A stretch of 64,000 bases of DNA, taken from NCBI RefSeq assembly GCF_009827395.1, contig NZ_WTYX01000002.1, forward strand, positions 1 through 64,000, written 5' to 3'. The notes beneath the pieces were generated by a model that saw only the letters and a program-made list of their open reading frames with translations, was not told the origin of the DNA and made no database searches. The DNA is from Pontixanthobacter aquaemixtae. Its GTDB lineage: Bacteria > Pseudomonadota > Alphaproteobacteria > Sphingomonadales > Sphingomonadaceae. Made by a program: the position numbers and the translations under genes. Positions 17,473 through 27,235 of this stretch are shown one piece after another. The number at the start of each line of letters is the position of its first letter. The stretch's first letter is position 1.

Positions 17473-18858
17473 TCACAAGAATGACAGCGGCCAGACAAGA
17501 TTGATCAGGAACAGTGCCACAACAGCAATAACCACAAGTGCGACATGTTTGATGCTCAGTACTTTGAACCCATAGAGCGATCGGACCATCCACAGCCGCA
17601 TGGCAGCCAGCGCGAACATCGAAATCGCAAAGCCGATTGCCGCACCCAGCGCGCCGAATTTCTGCGCGAGTATCCAGACCAGACCGATCTCTAGCGCCAG
17701 CGATGCCAATACGAGGCGCGGCGGCCAAGCAGGGTTGCGGTAAACCATCGGCAGTTCGCATAGGCCAAAACCGCCATCGAACAATTCGCCGATCAGGATC
17801 ACCAGCAAGACCAGTAATCCGGTCGCAAAACCGGCCCCCAGCCAGCTCAGCAGTGTTCCGCCAAACACCGCGAGCAAGCACAAGGCCAGCAGCTGCACCG
17901 CGAAAATCAGCAGCCCCAGCCGCGCCAAATGCGAACCGATCGTCTCAAGCGATTTGCTCTGCGCGATGATCGGCGCGAGTACGGGTTCGTACAAATGCCG
18001 GACTTTCTCGATTACCGTGCTGATCTGCCGGGCCATGTAATAGACCGCCGTTTCCGCAGGCCCCGCAACAACAGCCAGAATGATGACATCGATCCGCCGG
18101 AAAGCGAACAGGCCGGTATCATTGAGCGCGGTTGGCCAGCTCAGCTTCGCCAAATCGATAACGCTCTTGCCGATAGGTTTGCCCGACCGTTTGAAAAAAT
18201 GCGCGCCAAAGGCCCGCTTGAGCGCGAATATCGCCGCGCCCGCGGTGAGCAGCAGCGATAGGACATAGGATGACAGCAACGCCATTTGGGACGTGACGAT
18301 CTGACCCGAAGGCAAGCTTGCACCGATAAGGCCGAAATAAGCTGCCACGCTCAGCAGCAGGAAACTCCACGGCCGCACGAACGCCTTAACAAACATGTCC
18401 CAAAACGCCGTGCGGAAATGCCGGGTTGCGGTGGTTGCAACTTCAGCCAATGCGATCAGCGGGATGCCCAGCAAAACGAACTGGAAACCGGCCAGATCTG
18501 CCGAGGCAAAGAGCGGCCATGAAATCCACAGGACAACCACCAGCACGGTCGATAAAGTGCCAGCAAGCACCGCCGCATTAACGATATGCCGGCCCACATC
18601 GTCGTCGTCGCCGTTTTCTCCGCCCAATTTGCCAAGCAAGGTTTTGGACAGGCCGAAAGTCGCCAATGTCGCGAGCAGCTCTATCATCGCGACGGTTTCG
18701 CCCATCCGCCCGAAATCTTCGATTCCGTACATTCGCGCGACGAATGTGATCAGCAAAACGCGCGCGAAGATCCGCACGCCCGAGCCTCCGAGCAATTGCA
18801 AGGCCCCACGCCGCAAATCTCTGCGTTCGCCTGCTATCGGCGGTTGGTCGGCAGTCAT
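17473..18858 (-). CDS. Polysaccharide flippase (Wzx/MATE-like)
   Basis: A 461-residue protein with about 12-14 hydrophobic helices across its length and an arginine-rich amphipathic N-terminus (RRDLRRGALQLLGGSGVRIFARVLL). This is the pattern of oligosaccharide flippases in the MATE/MVF superfamily, which move undecaprenyl-linked sugar units across the inner membrane. It is divergent from the CDP-glycerol-transferase-like gene 138 bases away and precedes the LysM-FecR gene by about 120 bases. The neighbouring transferases support a role in making a surface polymer. The exact cargo cannot be read from the sequence. Confidence 0.82.
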   Translation of the reverse strand: MTADQPPIAGERRDLRRGALQLLGGSGVRIFARVLLITFVARMYGIEDFGRMGETVAMIELLATLATFGLSKTLLGKLGGENGDDDDVGRHIVNAAVLAGTLSTVLVVVLWISWPLFASADLAGFQFVLLGIPLIALAEVATTATRHFRTAFWDMFVKAFVRPWSFLLLSVAAYFGLIGASLPSGQIVTSQMALLSSYVLSLLLTAGAAIFALKRAFGAHFFKRSGKPIGKSVIDLAKLSWPTALNDTGLFAFRRIDVIILAVVAGPAETAVYYMARQISTVIEKVRHLYEPVLAPIIAQSKSLETIGSHLARLGLLIFAVQLLALCLLAVFGGTLLSWLGAGFATGLLVLLVILIGELFDGGFGLCELPMVYRNPAWPPRLVLASLALEIGLVWILAQKFGALGAAIGFAISMFALAAMRLWMVRSLYGFKVLSIKHVALVVIAVVALFLINLVWPLSFL

Positions 18859-18996
18859 TTCGGGGCTTTCAGAGTTTTGCAGCGAGTGCGAAGTTGCGGT
18901 CGATACCCTTGATACGGGTATGAAGCGTCACTAAGCGAGCTAGGAAAAATTCACAATGCGTATCCAGTTTTTTGACCTTGGCGGTATCGACCTGAA

Positions 18997-20244
18997 ATGA
19001 ACTCTCCTCGTCCAATCGATACACCGGGTTCGGCGGACGCATCTGCGCCGTTAAAAGTCGGCTTTCTTTACAATCACGATGAATTGCATCAGGTCGCGCA
19101 TACCGCGCCGATTATTTCCGCGCTTCAACGCCAATATCCCTCGATCACGGTCGAAATCCTCTCTTCCAGCGAGGCGCAGACAGAGGCAGTGAAGCGCCAT
19201 CTCGATCCGGCGCTACCCGAACCGAAAATCCACGCGTTAAAACGCAGCAAGGCACTGAGTTTTGCCGAAAAGCTGATTGGTTCCGCCGCCCCGCTTGGCC
19301 GCATCGGATTTCTCACGGCCAATCGCGACTTGCTGGGCAGCTATGACGCTTTGGTCGTGCCCGAAACCACCACCACCTTGCTCAAGACCAAGCTAGGACT
19401 GACAGATACCCGCCTGATCCATATCCCTCATGGCGCAGGAGATCGCAGTATCTGCGTGTCGCCCGATATCGCGCATTTCGATTTCGTTATGCTGCCCGGG
19501 GAGAAAACCCGCGCGCGCATGCTCGAATCACGGGTCGTGAGGGAAGGCGCCTCCGCCGTGGTGGGCTATCCCAAATTCGATTCCCGCACCGCGACCGGTG
19601 AAACGCCGATTTTCGACAATGATCGTCCCACGGTTTTCTACAATCCACATTTCGATCCGAAACTGTCATCATGGTTCAAATTCGGCATTCCGATGCTCGA
19701 ATATTTTGCCAATCAGGACAGATATAATCTGATCGTCGCGCCGCATGTGATGCTGTTCCGGCGCAAGGTTCTGGCTTCGGTCGAACATCGGGTGATGAAA
19801 ATCCGCAAAGCAATACCCGACCGTTTCAAGTCGCTGGATCATATCCATATCGACGAGGGCAGCCTGAACAGCGTCGACATGACCTATACCCGCATGGCCG
19901 ATGTCTATGTCGGCGATGTCAGCAGCCAGGTGTATGAATTTATCGAGCGGCCCCGCCCGGCGATCTTTCTCAATTCACATGATGCAGATTGGCGGAATGA
20001 CGAGAGTTATTTCTTCTGGAATTTCGGCCCGGTTGTTGATGATTTCGCTGATTTCGAAGCCGCGCTGAACCTTCCCGCTGCCGAGCAGGCAGCCTATGCA
20101 AAGAGGCAGGCCGAAATATTCGCCGATGCGATCGACATTAAAGCTGATGCAAGATCTTCACACCGCGCGGCGGATGCCATTGCGGATTTTCTGAATCGCG
20201 AATTTCCTGATCGCGCTGTCCGCAAAGAGGCGTCAAATGTCTGA
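18997..20244 (+). CDS. CDP-glycerol glycerophosphotransferase-like protein
   Basis: A 415-residue protein with a two-Rossmann (GT-B) look: KVGFLYNHDE near the N-terminus, IPHGAGDR in the middle and a C-terminal MADVYVGDVSSQVYEFIERPRP segment. That segment matches the polymerase/transferase motif of TagB/TagF-type CDP-glycerol transferases. These enzymes add glycerol-phosphate or similar units to a polymer or lipid carrier. The last 8 bases overlap the next gene, a nucleotidyltransferase that could supply an activated precursor. No membrane helix is seen. The exact donor is unproven. Confidence 0.7.
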   Translation: MNSPRPIDTPGSADASAPLKVGFLYNHDELHQVAHTAPIISALQRQYPSITVEILSSSEAQTEAVKRHLDPALPEPKIHALKRSKALSFAEKLIGSAAPLGRIGFLTANRDLLGSYDALVVPETTTTLLKTKLGLTDTRLIHIPHGAGDRSICVSPDIAHFDFVMLPGEKTRARMLESRVVREGASAVVGYPKFDSRTATGETPIFDNDRPTVFYNPHFDPKLSSWFKFGIPMLEYFANQDRYNLIVAPHVMLFRRKVLASVEHRVMKIRKAIPDRFKSLDHIHIDEGSLNSVDMTYTRMADVYVGDVSSQVYEFIERPRPAIFLNSHDADWRNDESYFFWNFGPVVDDFADFEAALNLPAAEQAAYAKRQAEIFADAIDIKADARSSHRAADAIADFLNREFPDRAVRKEASNV

Positions 20245-21052
20245 GAGCGGCTGGACAGCGATTGTCCTGGCGGGGCAGCGCCCCGGGGTCGATCCGTTGG
20301 CGCAGGCGAGCGGCGAGACATTCAAGGCGCTGATTGCGATTGACGGCCAATCCATGCTCGCGCGGGTTTGTGCAGCTTTGCTGGCCAGCGAAAAGATCGC
20401 AAATCTGGTTATTCTGGCGCAGGATCCGGAGAAACTGCTGGTCGGGGATACTGCCGCGCTGGCCAATAATCCCAAAGTGCGATTGGCCGCCAGCGGCGCA
20501 GGCATAGCGGCAAGCATTGCCAAGATTGCCGGCAGCGATACTGCCCCCTGGCCGGTGCTGGTGACCACTGCGGATCACGCCTTGCTGACCACCGGAATGG
20601 TGGAAGAATTTCTGGACAATTCGGGCGGGGCTGATCTCTCAATCGGTGTCGGCGAAAGATCGGTTGTCGAGAAATCCTATCCGGCGACCAGACGTACATG
20701 GCTGAAATTTTCCGACGGCCATTTTTCAGGAGCCAATTTGTTCGCGCTGCGCAATGACAAGGTCATGCGGGCACTGAACCTGTGGTCCACCGTCGAGCAG
20801 GACCGCAAGAAGAGCCTGTCGATCCTGTCGCGCTTCGGCCCGGTGCTGCTCTTCCGCGCGCTGACGCGAACAATTTCCTTCGCCAATGCCGTGCGCAAAG
20901 CCGGTGGGCGCCTGGGTGTGGAAGCGAAGCCCGTTGTGATGTCGCAGGCCGAGGCCGTAATCGACGTTGACAAGCCCGCCGATCTCGAACTGGTTAAATC
21001 TATTCTGGCCAATGCCCGGAAAGCGGATGCCCAAGGCGCCAATGTCCGATAA
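20237..21052 (+). CDS. MobA-like NTP transferase (nucleotidyltransferase)
   Basis: A 271-residue protein whose N-terminus, WTAIVLAGQRPGVDPLAQ followed by FKALIAIDGQSML, is the nucleotide-binding pattern of the MobA-like/IspD-like NTP transferase fold (LAGxRxGxDPLA, then KAL). Such enzymes form CDP- or other NDP-activated precursors. It overlaps the CDP-glycerol-transferase-like gene by 8 bases and the glycosyltransferase gene by 11 bases, so the three are probably one co-translated unit. A role in activating the sugar or alditol for the surface polymer is inferred. It is distinct from the molybdopterin MobA encoded at 42802. Confidence 0.7.
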   Translation: MSESGWTAIVLAGQRPGVDPLAQASGETFKALIAIDGQSMLARVCAALLASEKIANLVILAQDPEKLLVGDTAALANNPKVRLAASGAGIAASIAKIAGSDTAPWPVLVTTADHALLTTGMVEEFLDNSGGADLSIGVGERSVVEKSYPATRRTWLKFSDGHFSGANLFALRNDKVMRALNLWSTVEQDRKKSLSILSRFGPVLLFRALTRTISFANAVRKAGGRLGVEAKPVVMSQAEAVIDVDKPADLELVKSILANARKADAQGANVR

Positions 21053-22145
21053 TCAGCGCCCGATTGTGCATTTCCTGTTCGAACCGGCGAATGGCGGGCT
21101 CGACCGGGTGGCGATTTTGCTAGCCAATGAAATGGCCGCGCGCGGCTTGCCTGCCGAATTGTGGCTATCCAAACGCGAAGGTCTGCTAGCCGATCTGATT
21201 TCGGACAAGGTAACGGTGCGCATGGTGCCGACAATCGGATTTGGCAGCCGCGGCTTTAAACTGTTCGCCCAAACACCCGCGCTTGCCCGGATGATCCGCA
21301 AATATCGGCCACAAGCGATCTTTTCCGCGGGGAATCAAAGCAATTTGTCGATTGCTTGCGCGCGCAAATTGGCCGGGGCACAAAGCACCAAAATTATCCA
21401 GAAGATCACCAATCCGGTGGTTCGCCCGACAATGGGAAGGTTGCGCGGTGCGCTGCGTGCGCAGCGTTTCCGCCTGACCGCAGCCTTGGGTGATCTTTGC
21501 CTGACATTGAGTGAGGCCGACCAGCGCGCCTATGCGCGGATGATGCCCACTGTCGCGGACCGGTTTCGCGCGGTGCGTAATCCCTATGTGACCGAGCGCA
21601 TGCTGGAAACGGGTGCCGGACGGACAAAAGAAACGGGCAATATGCTTCTTTCGGTCGGGCGGTTTGAATATCAAAAAGACCACGCGACTTTGCTGAGAGC
21701 GCTGGCGCGGATCCGCGACATTCCATGGCATATGCGATTGCTCGGCAATGGATCGCTGGAGGGGGAGCTGCGCGAACAGGCCGTGCAGCTTGGCATTGCT
21801 GATCGCGTCAGTTTCGAAGGGTTCCAGCCCGATCCGACCGCGATCTATGCGCAGAGCGATATTCTCGTGCTGTCTTCGCGCTGGGAGGGCCTGCCGGCAG
21901 TGCCGCTCGAAGCATTGGCCTGCGGCTGCGATGTGGTGACAACCGCTTGCGCGGAAGGGCTAACCGATGTGCTTGCACCGCTTGGCCGCGACATCGCACC
22001 AATTGGCGACGACGCAGCGCTGGCTGCCGGTATCAAAGCGGCGCTTGAACGCTCGACCCGCCCGGCACAAGGCCGCGCAATCGCAGAGCGCTACTCGATT
22101 TCATCATCGGTGGACCATCATCTGGAGCTGCTCGGCCAGCTCTAG
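21042..22145 (+). CDS. Glycosyltransferase, group 1 (GT4-like)
   Basis: About 367 residues in the GT-B fold. The N-terminus has FLFEPANGGLDRVAILLANEM, typical of the acceptor domain. The C-terminal donor domain carries LLSVGRFEYQKDHATLLRAL, then LLGNGSLEGELREQA and SRWEGLPAVPLEALACGCDVV, the standard E-x7-E-type donor-sugar motif. The ATG at 21042 is used because it begins the conserved domain and overlaps the previous gene; an upstream in-frame start at 20967 lies deep in that gene. It probably adds a sugar to the polymer made by this cluster. Confidence 0.85.
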   Translation: MSDNQRPIVHFLFEPANGGLDRVAILLANEMAARGLPAELWLSKREGLLADLISDKVTVRMVPTIGFGSRGFKLFAQTPALARMIRKYRPQAIFSAGNQSNLSIACARKLAGAQSTKIIQKITNPVVRPTMGRLRGALRAQRFRLTAALGDLCLTLSEADQRAYARMMPTVADRFRAVRNPYVTERMLETGAGRTKETGNMLLSVGRFEYQKDHATLLRALARIRDIPWHMRLLGNGSLEGELREQAVQLGIADRVSFEGFQPDPTAIYAQSDILVLSSRWEGLPAVPLEALACGCDVVTTACAEGLTDVLAPLGRDIAPIGDDAALAAGIKAALERSTRPAQGRAIAERYSISSSVDHHLELLGQL

Positions 22146-22167
22146 TCAGTCGCCCCGCACAGGCCGG

Positions 22168-23382
22168 TTACTGGTGCGTAGCGAGCTCGCGCGCAAAATC
22201 CATCAATTCCTTGAATGCCAGGAAAACATGGTACCCGGTCGCGGGGGTAATATCGGTGATCAGCGGGTCGCGCGCGGGTGAAATCGTGTCGATCCATGCC
22301 CCCGGTAACGCACCGTCAATATGGTCGGCGAACAGGTTTTGCGCCGTGGTGACAACCATCACGGCGCGTTCGTCCGACGGCTGCGCGCGCCACTGCGCAA
22401 TATGCGCTTTGAGCATTTCGGTCGGCCCCCATGTCCGCTGCTGCGGCGCGACTACCGCTCTGTGCAAATTCTGCGACAGCGGCAGATAGCCAAGACCATC
22501 GATCAGTTTCAGACCGCCCGTATGCATGGCGTCTGCAAAACCTTCCGGAACCGCACCGCCGAGCGCGCGCAAACGGCCCAGAATCCAGACCCATTCGAAC
22601 ATATGTCCGGCTTCCGTGCGATTCTCGGCATCTTCGACGCCATCAAATTCAACCAGCAAACCCAGATCATCGCGGAAAAAGCGTTGCCGGAGGAAGCCTA
22701 CAATTGTTTCTGCGCGTTTCAGCGAGGCCGGATCACCGCTCGCCTCGAACCAAGCGATCGATGCTTCGGTCAGATGCATATGCGGATTCTGCGCGCGGAT
22801 TGCGGGCGCGGGCAACTGCTCTTTATAGCCGCCTTCCTCTGCCGGACGGATCAATTCACTATCGATTGCTTGCGATAGCTCTTCCCCGGCTTGTCTCGCA
22901 CTTTCGAGCCCCAATGTGCGATAGGCCGTGGCAAATGCAAGCAATGCAAAGGCCGTATCATAGGCCTGCGCAGTATCATCAGTCAGGCCGCGACCGGGGC
23001 GAACCATACGGCCATAAAGGCCATCATCACGCCGGCACTCCTTTGCGAGTACCGCAACGGCGCGCTCTGCCAATTGACGCGATTGCTCTCGATCCCACCC
23101 AAGTTCGGCGGCGAGCGCAAAGGAATATCCCATCCGTGCTTGCACGCGCACACGGCTGTCTTCCCCTGTGACAGGTCGGCCATCAAGGCTGAGCCTTTCG
23201 AAGAAGCCGCCATCGGGACTGGGAGCCTGTTTGGCCCAAAAGGGAAATGCGGAACCGAGCATCCAGCGCTCGGCACGTGCCGCGAGTTCGGCAGCAAGAG
23301 CCGGCGCGCGTGCTGCGTCGGTCACATTTGCCCCCCATTTGCCAAATATCTGTTCCATCGGCCCAGCATAGGCCGATTTCAT
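22168..23382 (-). CDS. AGE-family sugar epimerase/isomerase (mannose isomerase-like)
   Basis: A 404-residue protein of the N-acylglucosamine 2-epimerase/mannose isomerase superfamily, with an all-helical (alpha/alpha)6 barrel. Recognisable segments are GGFFERLSLDGRP, VRVQARMGYSFALA, AYDTAFALLAFA, HMHLTEASIAWFEA and EAGHMFEWVWILGRL. These barrels interconvert aldoses and ketoses or epimerise at C2. It converges with the glycosyltransferase gene (22-base gap) and may supply a sugar precursor. Two ATGs (23382, 23358) are possible starts; TAGGG 9 bases before 23382 slightly favours the longer form. Confidence 0.75.
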   Translation of the reverse strand: MKSAYAGPMEQIFGKWGANVTDAARAPALAAELAARAERWMLGSAFPFWAKQAPSPDGGFFERLSLDGRPVTGEDSRVRVQARMGYSFALAAELGWDREQSRQLAERAVAVLAKECRRDDGLYGRMVRPGRGLTDDTAQAYDTAFALLAFATAYRTLGLESARQAGEELSQAIDSELIRPAEEGGYKEQLPAPAIRAQNPHMHLTEASIAWFEASGDPASLKRAETIVGFLRQRFFRDDLGLLVEFDGVEDAENRTEAGHMFEWVWILGRLRALGGAVPEGFADAMHTGGLKLIDGLGYLPLSQNLHRAVVAPQQRTWGPTEMLKAHIAQWRAQPSDERAVMVVTTAQNLFADHIDGALPGAWIDTISPARDPLITDITPATGYHVFLAFKELMDFARELATHQ

Positions 23383-23483
23383 GACTTAAGCCCTAATGAG
23401 AGGAAATAACTCTGTCCAACGCGGTTTCGCGCTTTGACCTTCCGCCTAAACACCCTACCATCTGCCTGAAACGGGGGCTTTCA

Positions 23484-24428
23484 TTGACCAGCTTACTTCG
23501 CACAATTCCCACCGTGATTTTGGCAGTTTCGGCGTTGCTACTGGTTGGCCAGCCATCTGCGCGCGATGTGGACCAACAGCCCCGATCATCGGCCAGCACG
23601 CCCGAAAAACCCGCGTGGTCTGCCGAGCCGATGGCGGATGGACGAAGTAAGTTCGAATTCACCGGCTGGGCCGGGCCCGATCTACCCGTTTGGGCCTATG
23701 TCCCCGCAGGAATAGACCGGAAAACCGCGCCGGTTCTGATTGTCATGCACGGCGCCAAACGCGACCCGCGCCGTTATCTGGAAGAATGGGTACCTTTTGC
23801 CGATCAGGATGGATTTATCGTGATCGCCCCCGAATTTTCCCGAAACGACTTTCCCGGCTCGCGGAGCTACAATCTCGGCAATATGTGGGCGCGGGGCGGC
23901 AAGCAGATCAATCCGCAAGGCGAATGGTCCTTCGCCGCCATTGAACCTTTGTTCGATTTCGCGGTGGCCAAGCTGGAAGGAAAACAGCAGCAATACACGC
24001 TCTATGGTCACTCGGCCGGCTCGCAATTCGTGCACCGGTTCCTGTTCATAACGCCCGAAGCGCGCGTCACCCGCTATCTTCCCGCCAATGCAGGTTGGTA
24101 CACTGCCCCCGATCCGGACATTGCGTTCCCCTATGGCCTCAAAGGTCTGGGCGTGTCGGAAGCGATGATGAAAGAGGCGTTGGCGCAGGATGTCGTGATA
24201 TTGCTGGGTGATGCCGACACCGACAGGCATCACGAAAGTCTGCGGCGAACCAAACCGGCAATGGCGCAAGGCCCGCACCGCTTCGCGCGCGGCAAAAGCT
24301 TCTACGAAGCGGGTAAAAAGCTGGCCGAAGAGCTGGGCACCGAGTTCAACTGGTCTTTGCGGGTCATTCCCGGCGTGGCGCACGAAAATGGCGGGATCGC
24401 CGCAGGCGCACATGATCTGGTGAAGTGA
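23484..24428 (+). CDS. Secreted alpha/beta hydrolase (esterase/PHB depolymerase-like)
   Basis: A 314-residue protein with an N-terminal hydrophobic signal or anchor (TTG start at 23484; GGGGG about 6 bases upstream). The alpha/beta-hydrolase core has APVLIVMHGAKRDP and the nucleophile elbow GHSAG, with a late acid/His pair suggested by GDADTDRHH and VIPGVAHENGG. This layout resembles extracellular feruloyl-esterase/PHB-depolymerase-like hydrolases. It follows the epimerase gene divergently. The substrate is unknown. Confidence 0.75.
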   Translation: MTSLLRTIPTVILAVSALLLVGQPSARDVDQQPRSSASTPEKPAWSAEPMADGRSKFEFTGWAGPDLPVWAYVPAGIDRKTAPVLIVMHGAKRDPRRYLEEWVPFADQDGFIVIAPEFSRNDFPGSRSYNLGNMWARGGKQINPQGEWSFAAIEPLFDFAVAKLEGKQQQYTLYGHSAGSQFVHRFLFITPEARVTRYLPANAGWYTAPDPDIAFPYGLKGLGVSEAMMKEALAQDVVILLGDADTDRHHESLRRTKPAMAQGPHRFARGKSFYEAGKKLAEELGTEFNWSLRVIPGVAHENGGIAAGAHDLVK

Positions 24429-24517
24429 AAACAATTTCGATTTGAAATCGACATTGGCGCTTGCTTCAGGCAGGTTCACCCAAACAACCGCAAAAGAAAA
24501 CAAGAGCATCACTGCCG

Positions 24518-25723
24518 ATGATGGACAAACCCGATCCGCGCCCGAGCCAAGGCTATATGACCGAAGAGCGCGTGATGATTCAGCAAATGGCGCGCGATTT
24601 TGCTGTCAATGAAGTGCTGCCGATTGCCAATGCACTGGACCCCGAAAAGGGCGAAATTCCGCAGGATCTGGTCGACCGGATGGGGGAGCTGGGGTTTTTC
24701 GGAATCCTCATTCCCGAAAGCTATGGCGGATTGGGCCTGGGGTTCTTTGAATATTGTCTGGTGGCAGAAGAATTATCGCGCGCGTGGATGAGCGTGGGAT
24801 CGCTGATTGCGCGGGGCAATCTGTTCTACAAATCGGTCCCCGGCCTGACCGAGGAAGAACGCGATGAGCGGATCCGCCGGATGGCCAAGGGGCAATATCT
24901 GGGCGCATTCTCCATGTCCGAACCAAGCGCGGGTTCGGATGTTGCCGCTGTCCAATGCAAGGCCGTGCGCGATGGCGACGAATGGGTCGTTACCGGCAGC
25001 AAATATTGGTGTACCTTTGCCGACCGGGCCGATTTCATGCAGGTCGTCTGCCGGACCGAGAATGATCCCGACGCACCGCGCTGGGCCGGGCTGACATCGC
25101 TAACATTCGAGAAACCGCGCGGAGAGTTCCCGCAAGGCGTCTCGGGCAATGCCATTCCGAAAATCGGCTATCACGGATGGAAGACATTTGAACTGGCCTT
25201 CGACGGCGCACGGACCCCGGCCGGCCCGAAAAGCGATGCAGAGGGCAATGCGTTCAAAGCCATCGTGTCCGGTCTGGAAGGCGCAAGGGCGCACACCGCC
25301 GCGCGTTCCATCGGGCTTGCCCGCGGTGCGCTGGAAGATGCGATTGCCTTTGCCAAGGAACGCGAACAATTCGGCGAACCGATTGCCAATTTCCAGGCCA
25401 TCCGGTTCAAAATCGCGACCATGGCAACCGAAGTCGAAGCCGCGCGGCAACTGATGTATTTCGTGTGCAACGAACTCGATTCCGGTCGCCGCTGCGACAA
25501 GGAAGCATCGATGGTCAAATATTACGCTGCCGAAATGGCAGAGCGCGTGACCAGCGAAGCGCTGCAAATTCTTGGCGGGGCAGGTTACACCACTTTGCAC
25601 GCGGTTGAACGGCATTGGCGCGATGCGCGGCTGACCAAGATTTTCGAAGGCAGCAGCGAAATCCAGCAGCGGATCATATCCGATGTAATCCTTGGCAAAC
25701 CCGTTCCCACGAAAGCGAGCTGA
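24518..25723 (+). CDS. Acyl-CoA dehydrogenase
   Basis: About 401 residues. All core features are present: FFGILIPESYGGLGLGF, GAFSMSEPSAGSDVAAVQ with the flavin-contacting SEPxAGSD, SKYWCTFADRA, and the C-terminal IFEGSSEIQQRII. The last carries the usual catalytic Glu position (FEGSSE). The start is taken at ATG 24518 (the next codon is also ATG); the frame is open to TTG 24461 but that stretch looks non-coding. It is followed by the thiolase-like gene after 5 bases. It probably oxidises a medium or branched acyl-CoA. Confidence 0.88.
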   Translation: MMDKPDPRPSQGYMTEERVMIQQMARDFAVNEVLPIANALDPEKGEIPQDLVDRMGELGFFGILIPESYGGLGLGFFEYCLVAEELSRAWMSVGSLIARGNLFYKSVPGLTEEERDERIRRMAKGQYLGAFSMSEPSAGSDVAAVQCKAVRDGDEWVVTGSKYWCTFADRADFMQVVCRTENDPDAPRWAGLTSLTFEKPRGEFPQGVSGNAIPKIGYHGWKTFELAFDGARTPAGPKSDAEGNAFKAIVSGLEGARAHTAARSIGLARGALEDAIAFAKEREQFGEPIANFQAIRFKIATMATEVEAARQLMYFVCNELDSGRRCDKEASMVKYYAAEMAERVTSEALQILGGAGYTTLHAVERHWRDARLTKIFEGSSEIQQRIISDVILGKPVPTKAS

Positions 25724-25728
25724 TCTGC

Positions 25729-27234
25729 ATGCCCAATGACCCTGCCCATACGCCTGTCATCATTGGTGTCGGCCAGATCAATGACCGGCCTGATGATCCT
25801 AAAGACGGCCTTGACCCGATAGGTTTGATGGCCGCGGCGCTGCAGCGGGCCGACAAGGATGCCGGCGGCGGGTGGATCGACAAGGCAAATTCGCTGGCGG
25901 TGGTGTGCCCGATTTCGCACCCCCATCTCAATCCGGTGGTCGATGCTGTTGCAGAGGCGCTGGGAATAGCGCCCGAACATCGCGTGCAAACACCAATGCC
26001 AATGGGTGACAGCCCGATAAAGCTGCTCAACGAAGCCGCCAATGCGATCGGTGCGGGCGAGATAGAAGTCGCGGCAGTAGTCGGCGCAGAAGCTTTGCGG
26101 ACAGCCGCGCAGCTGGCAGCGCTGGCCAAAGGCGGCAGCGCGTCCGATCACAACAGAATGCGCTCGCGAAAGAACCGCTCTGCCCCCGGCTATCATGCGC
26201 AATATGGCCTGGTCGCACCGGTCGATATTTACCCGCTCTATGAAAACGCCACACGCGCGGCATGGGGCCAATCTTTGGCCGAAGGACAGGCGGAAAGCGG
26301 CGCAATTTGGTCGCTATTCTCCAAGGTCGCTGCGCACAGCGATGGCGCCTGGATCAAAGCGGAAAAATCGCCAGGGGAAATTTGCGAAGCGTCGATGGAC
26401 AACAGGCCAATCGCTTTCCCCTATACCAAATTCATGGTTGCCAATTCATCGGTCAATCAGGGCGCGGGTTTCATCGTTACCAGCCTCGAACTGGCGCGCG
26501 AAAATGGCGTGGCAGAGGACCGTATCATCTATATCGGCAACGGCGCGGCGGCGCATGAGGATGACGATATCCTGCTGCGCGACCGCTATGACTATTCCGC
26601 GGGGATGGAAGTCTCGCTGACCGAGACTTTGCGGCTCAACCAAATGGAAGTCGGCGACATCGACTTTGCGGAGCTTTATTCGTGCTTCCCCTGCGTCCCC
26701 AAAATGGCGCGGCGGGTGATCGGTTGGCCCAAGGATCGCGAGGCCACGCTGTTTGGCGGCCTGACTTTTGGCGGAGGCCCCATTGGCAATTATATGAGCC
26801 ACGCAGTGGTCGCTTTGGCGGAGAAATTGCGGCGCGAAGGAACCAGCGGCTTGCTGTTCGCCAATGGCGGCTATGCAACGCATAATCACACAATTGTGCT
26901 GTCCAATCAGCCGGTTGCCGGTGCGATCTTCCCGCGCAGCTTTGACTATCAGGCGCAAGCCGATGCCAAGCGCGAACCGGCACCTGTGGTCGACGAAGCC
27001 CATGAAGGCGAAGGCACGGTCGAGAGCTATACCATGTTCTACAACCGCGACGGATCGCCGCGCGATGGAGTTGTCGCTGCGCGCAATGGACAGGGCGCAC
27101 GCTTCCTCGCCAAGGTTGCAGGCGATAACGAAGCCATGATCGCTTTTCTAACCAATGGCGCCAGCGAACCGGTGGGGACCAAAGGATTGGGCGAACGAGG
27201 CGAAGACGGTCTGCTCTATTGGAGGGCGGCGTAA
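25729..27234 (+). CDS. Thiolase-like acetyl-CoA acetyltransferase family protein
   Basis: About 501 residues with the thiolase-like fold: PVIIGVGQINDRP at the N-terminus, then AEALGIAPEHR, INDxGAN-like pieces, and near the end DIDFAELYSCFPCVPKMA and TFGGGPIGNYMSHAVV. The Cys of YSCFPC and the His in YMSHAVV fit the thiolase C-terminal pattern. The N-terminal nucleophile Cys of classic thiolases was not seen in its usual LNRxCxSG context, so this may be a non-canonical member such as those in sterol or acyl-CoA pathways. It starts at ATG 25729, 5 bases after the dehydrogenase stop. Confidence 0.78.
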   Translation: MPNDPAHTPVIIGVGQINDRPDDPKDGLDPIGLMAAALQRADKDAGGGWIDKANSLAVVCPISHPHLNPVVDAVAEALGIAPEHRVQTPMPMGDSPIKLLNEAANAIGAGEIEVAAVVGAEALRTAAQLAALAKGGSASDHNRMRSRKNRSAPGYHAQYGLVAPVDIYPLYENATRAAWGQSLAEGQAESGAIWSLFSKVAAHSDGAWIKAEKSPGEICEASMDNRPIAFPYTKFMVANSSVNQGAGFIVTSLELARENGVAEDRIIYIGNGAAAHEDDDILLRDRYDYSAGMEVSLTETLRLNQMEVGDIDFAELYSCFPCVPKMARRVIGWPKDREATLFGGLTFGGGPIGNYMSHAVVALAEKLRREGTSGLLFANGGYATHNHTIVLSNQPVAGAIFPRSFDYQAQADAKREPAPVVDEAHEGEGTVESYTMFYNRDGSPRDGVVAARNGQGARFLAKVAGDNEAMIAFLTNGASEPVGTKGLGERGEDGLLYWRAA

Positions 27235-27235
27235 T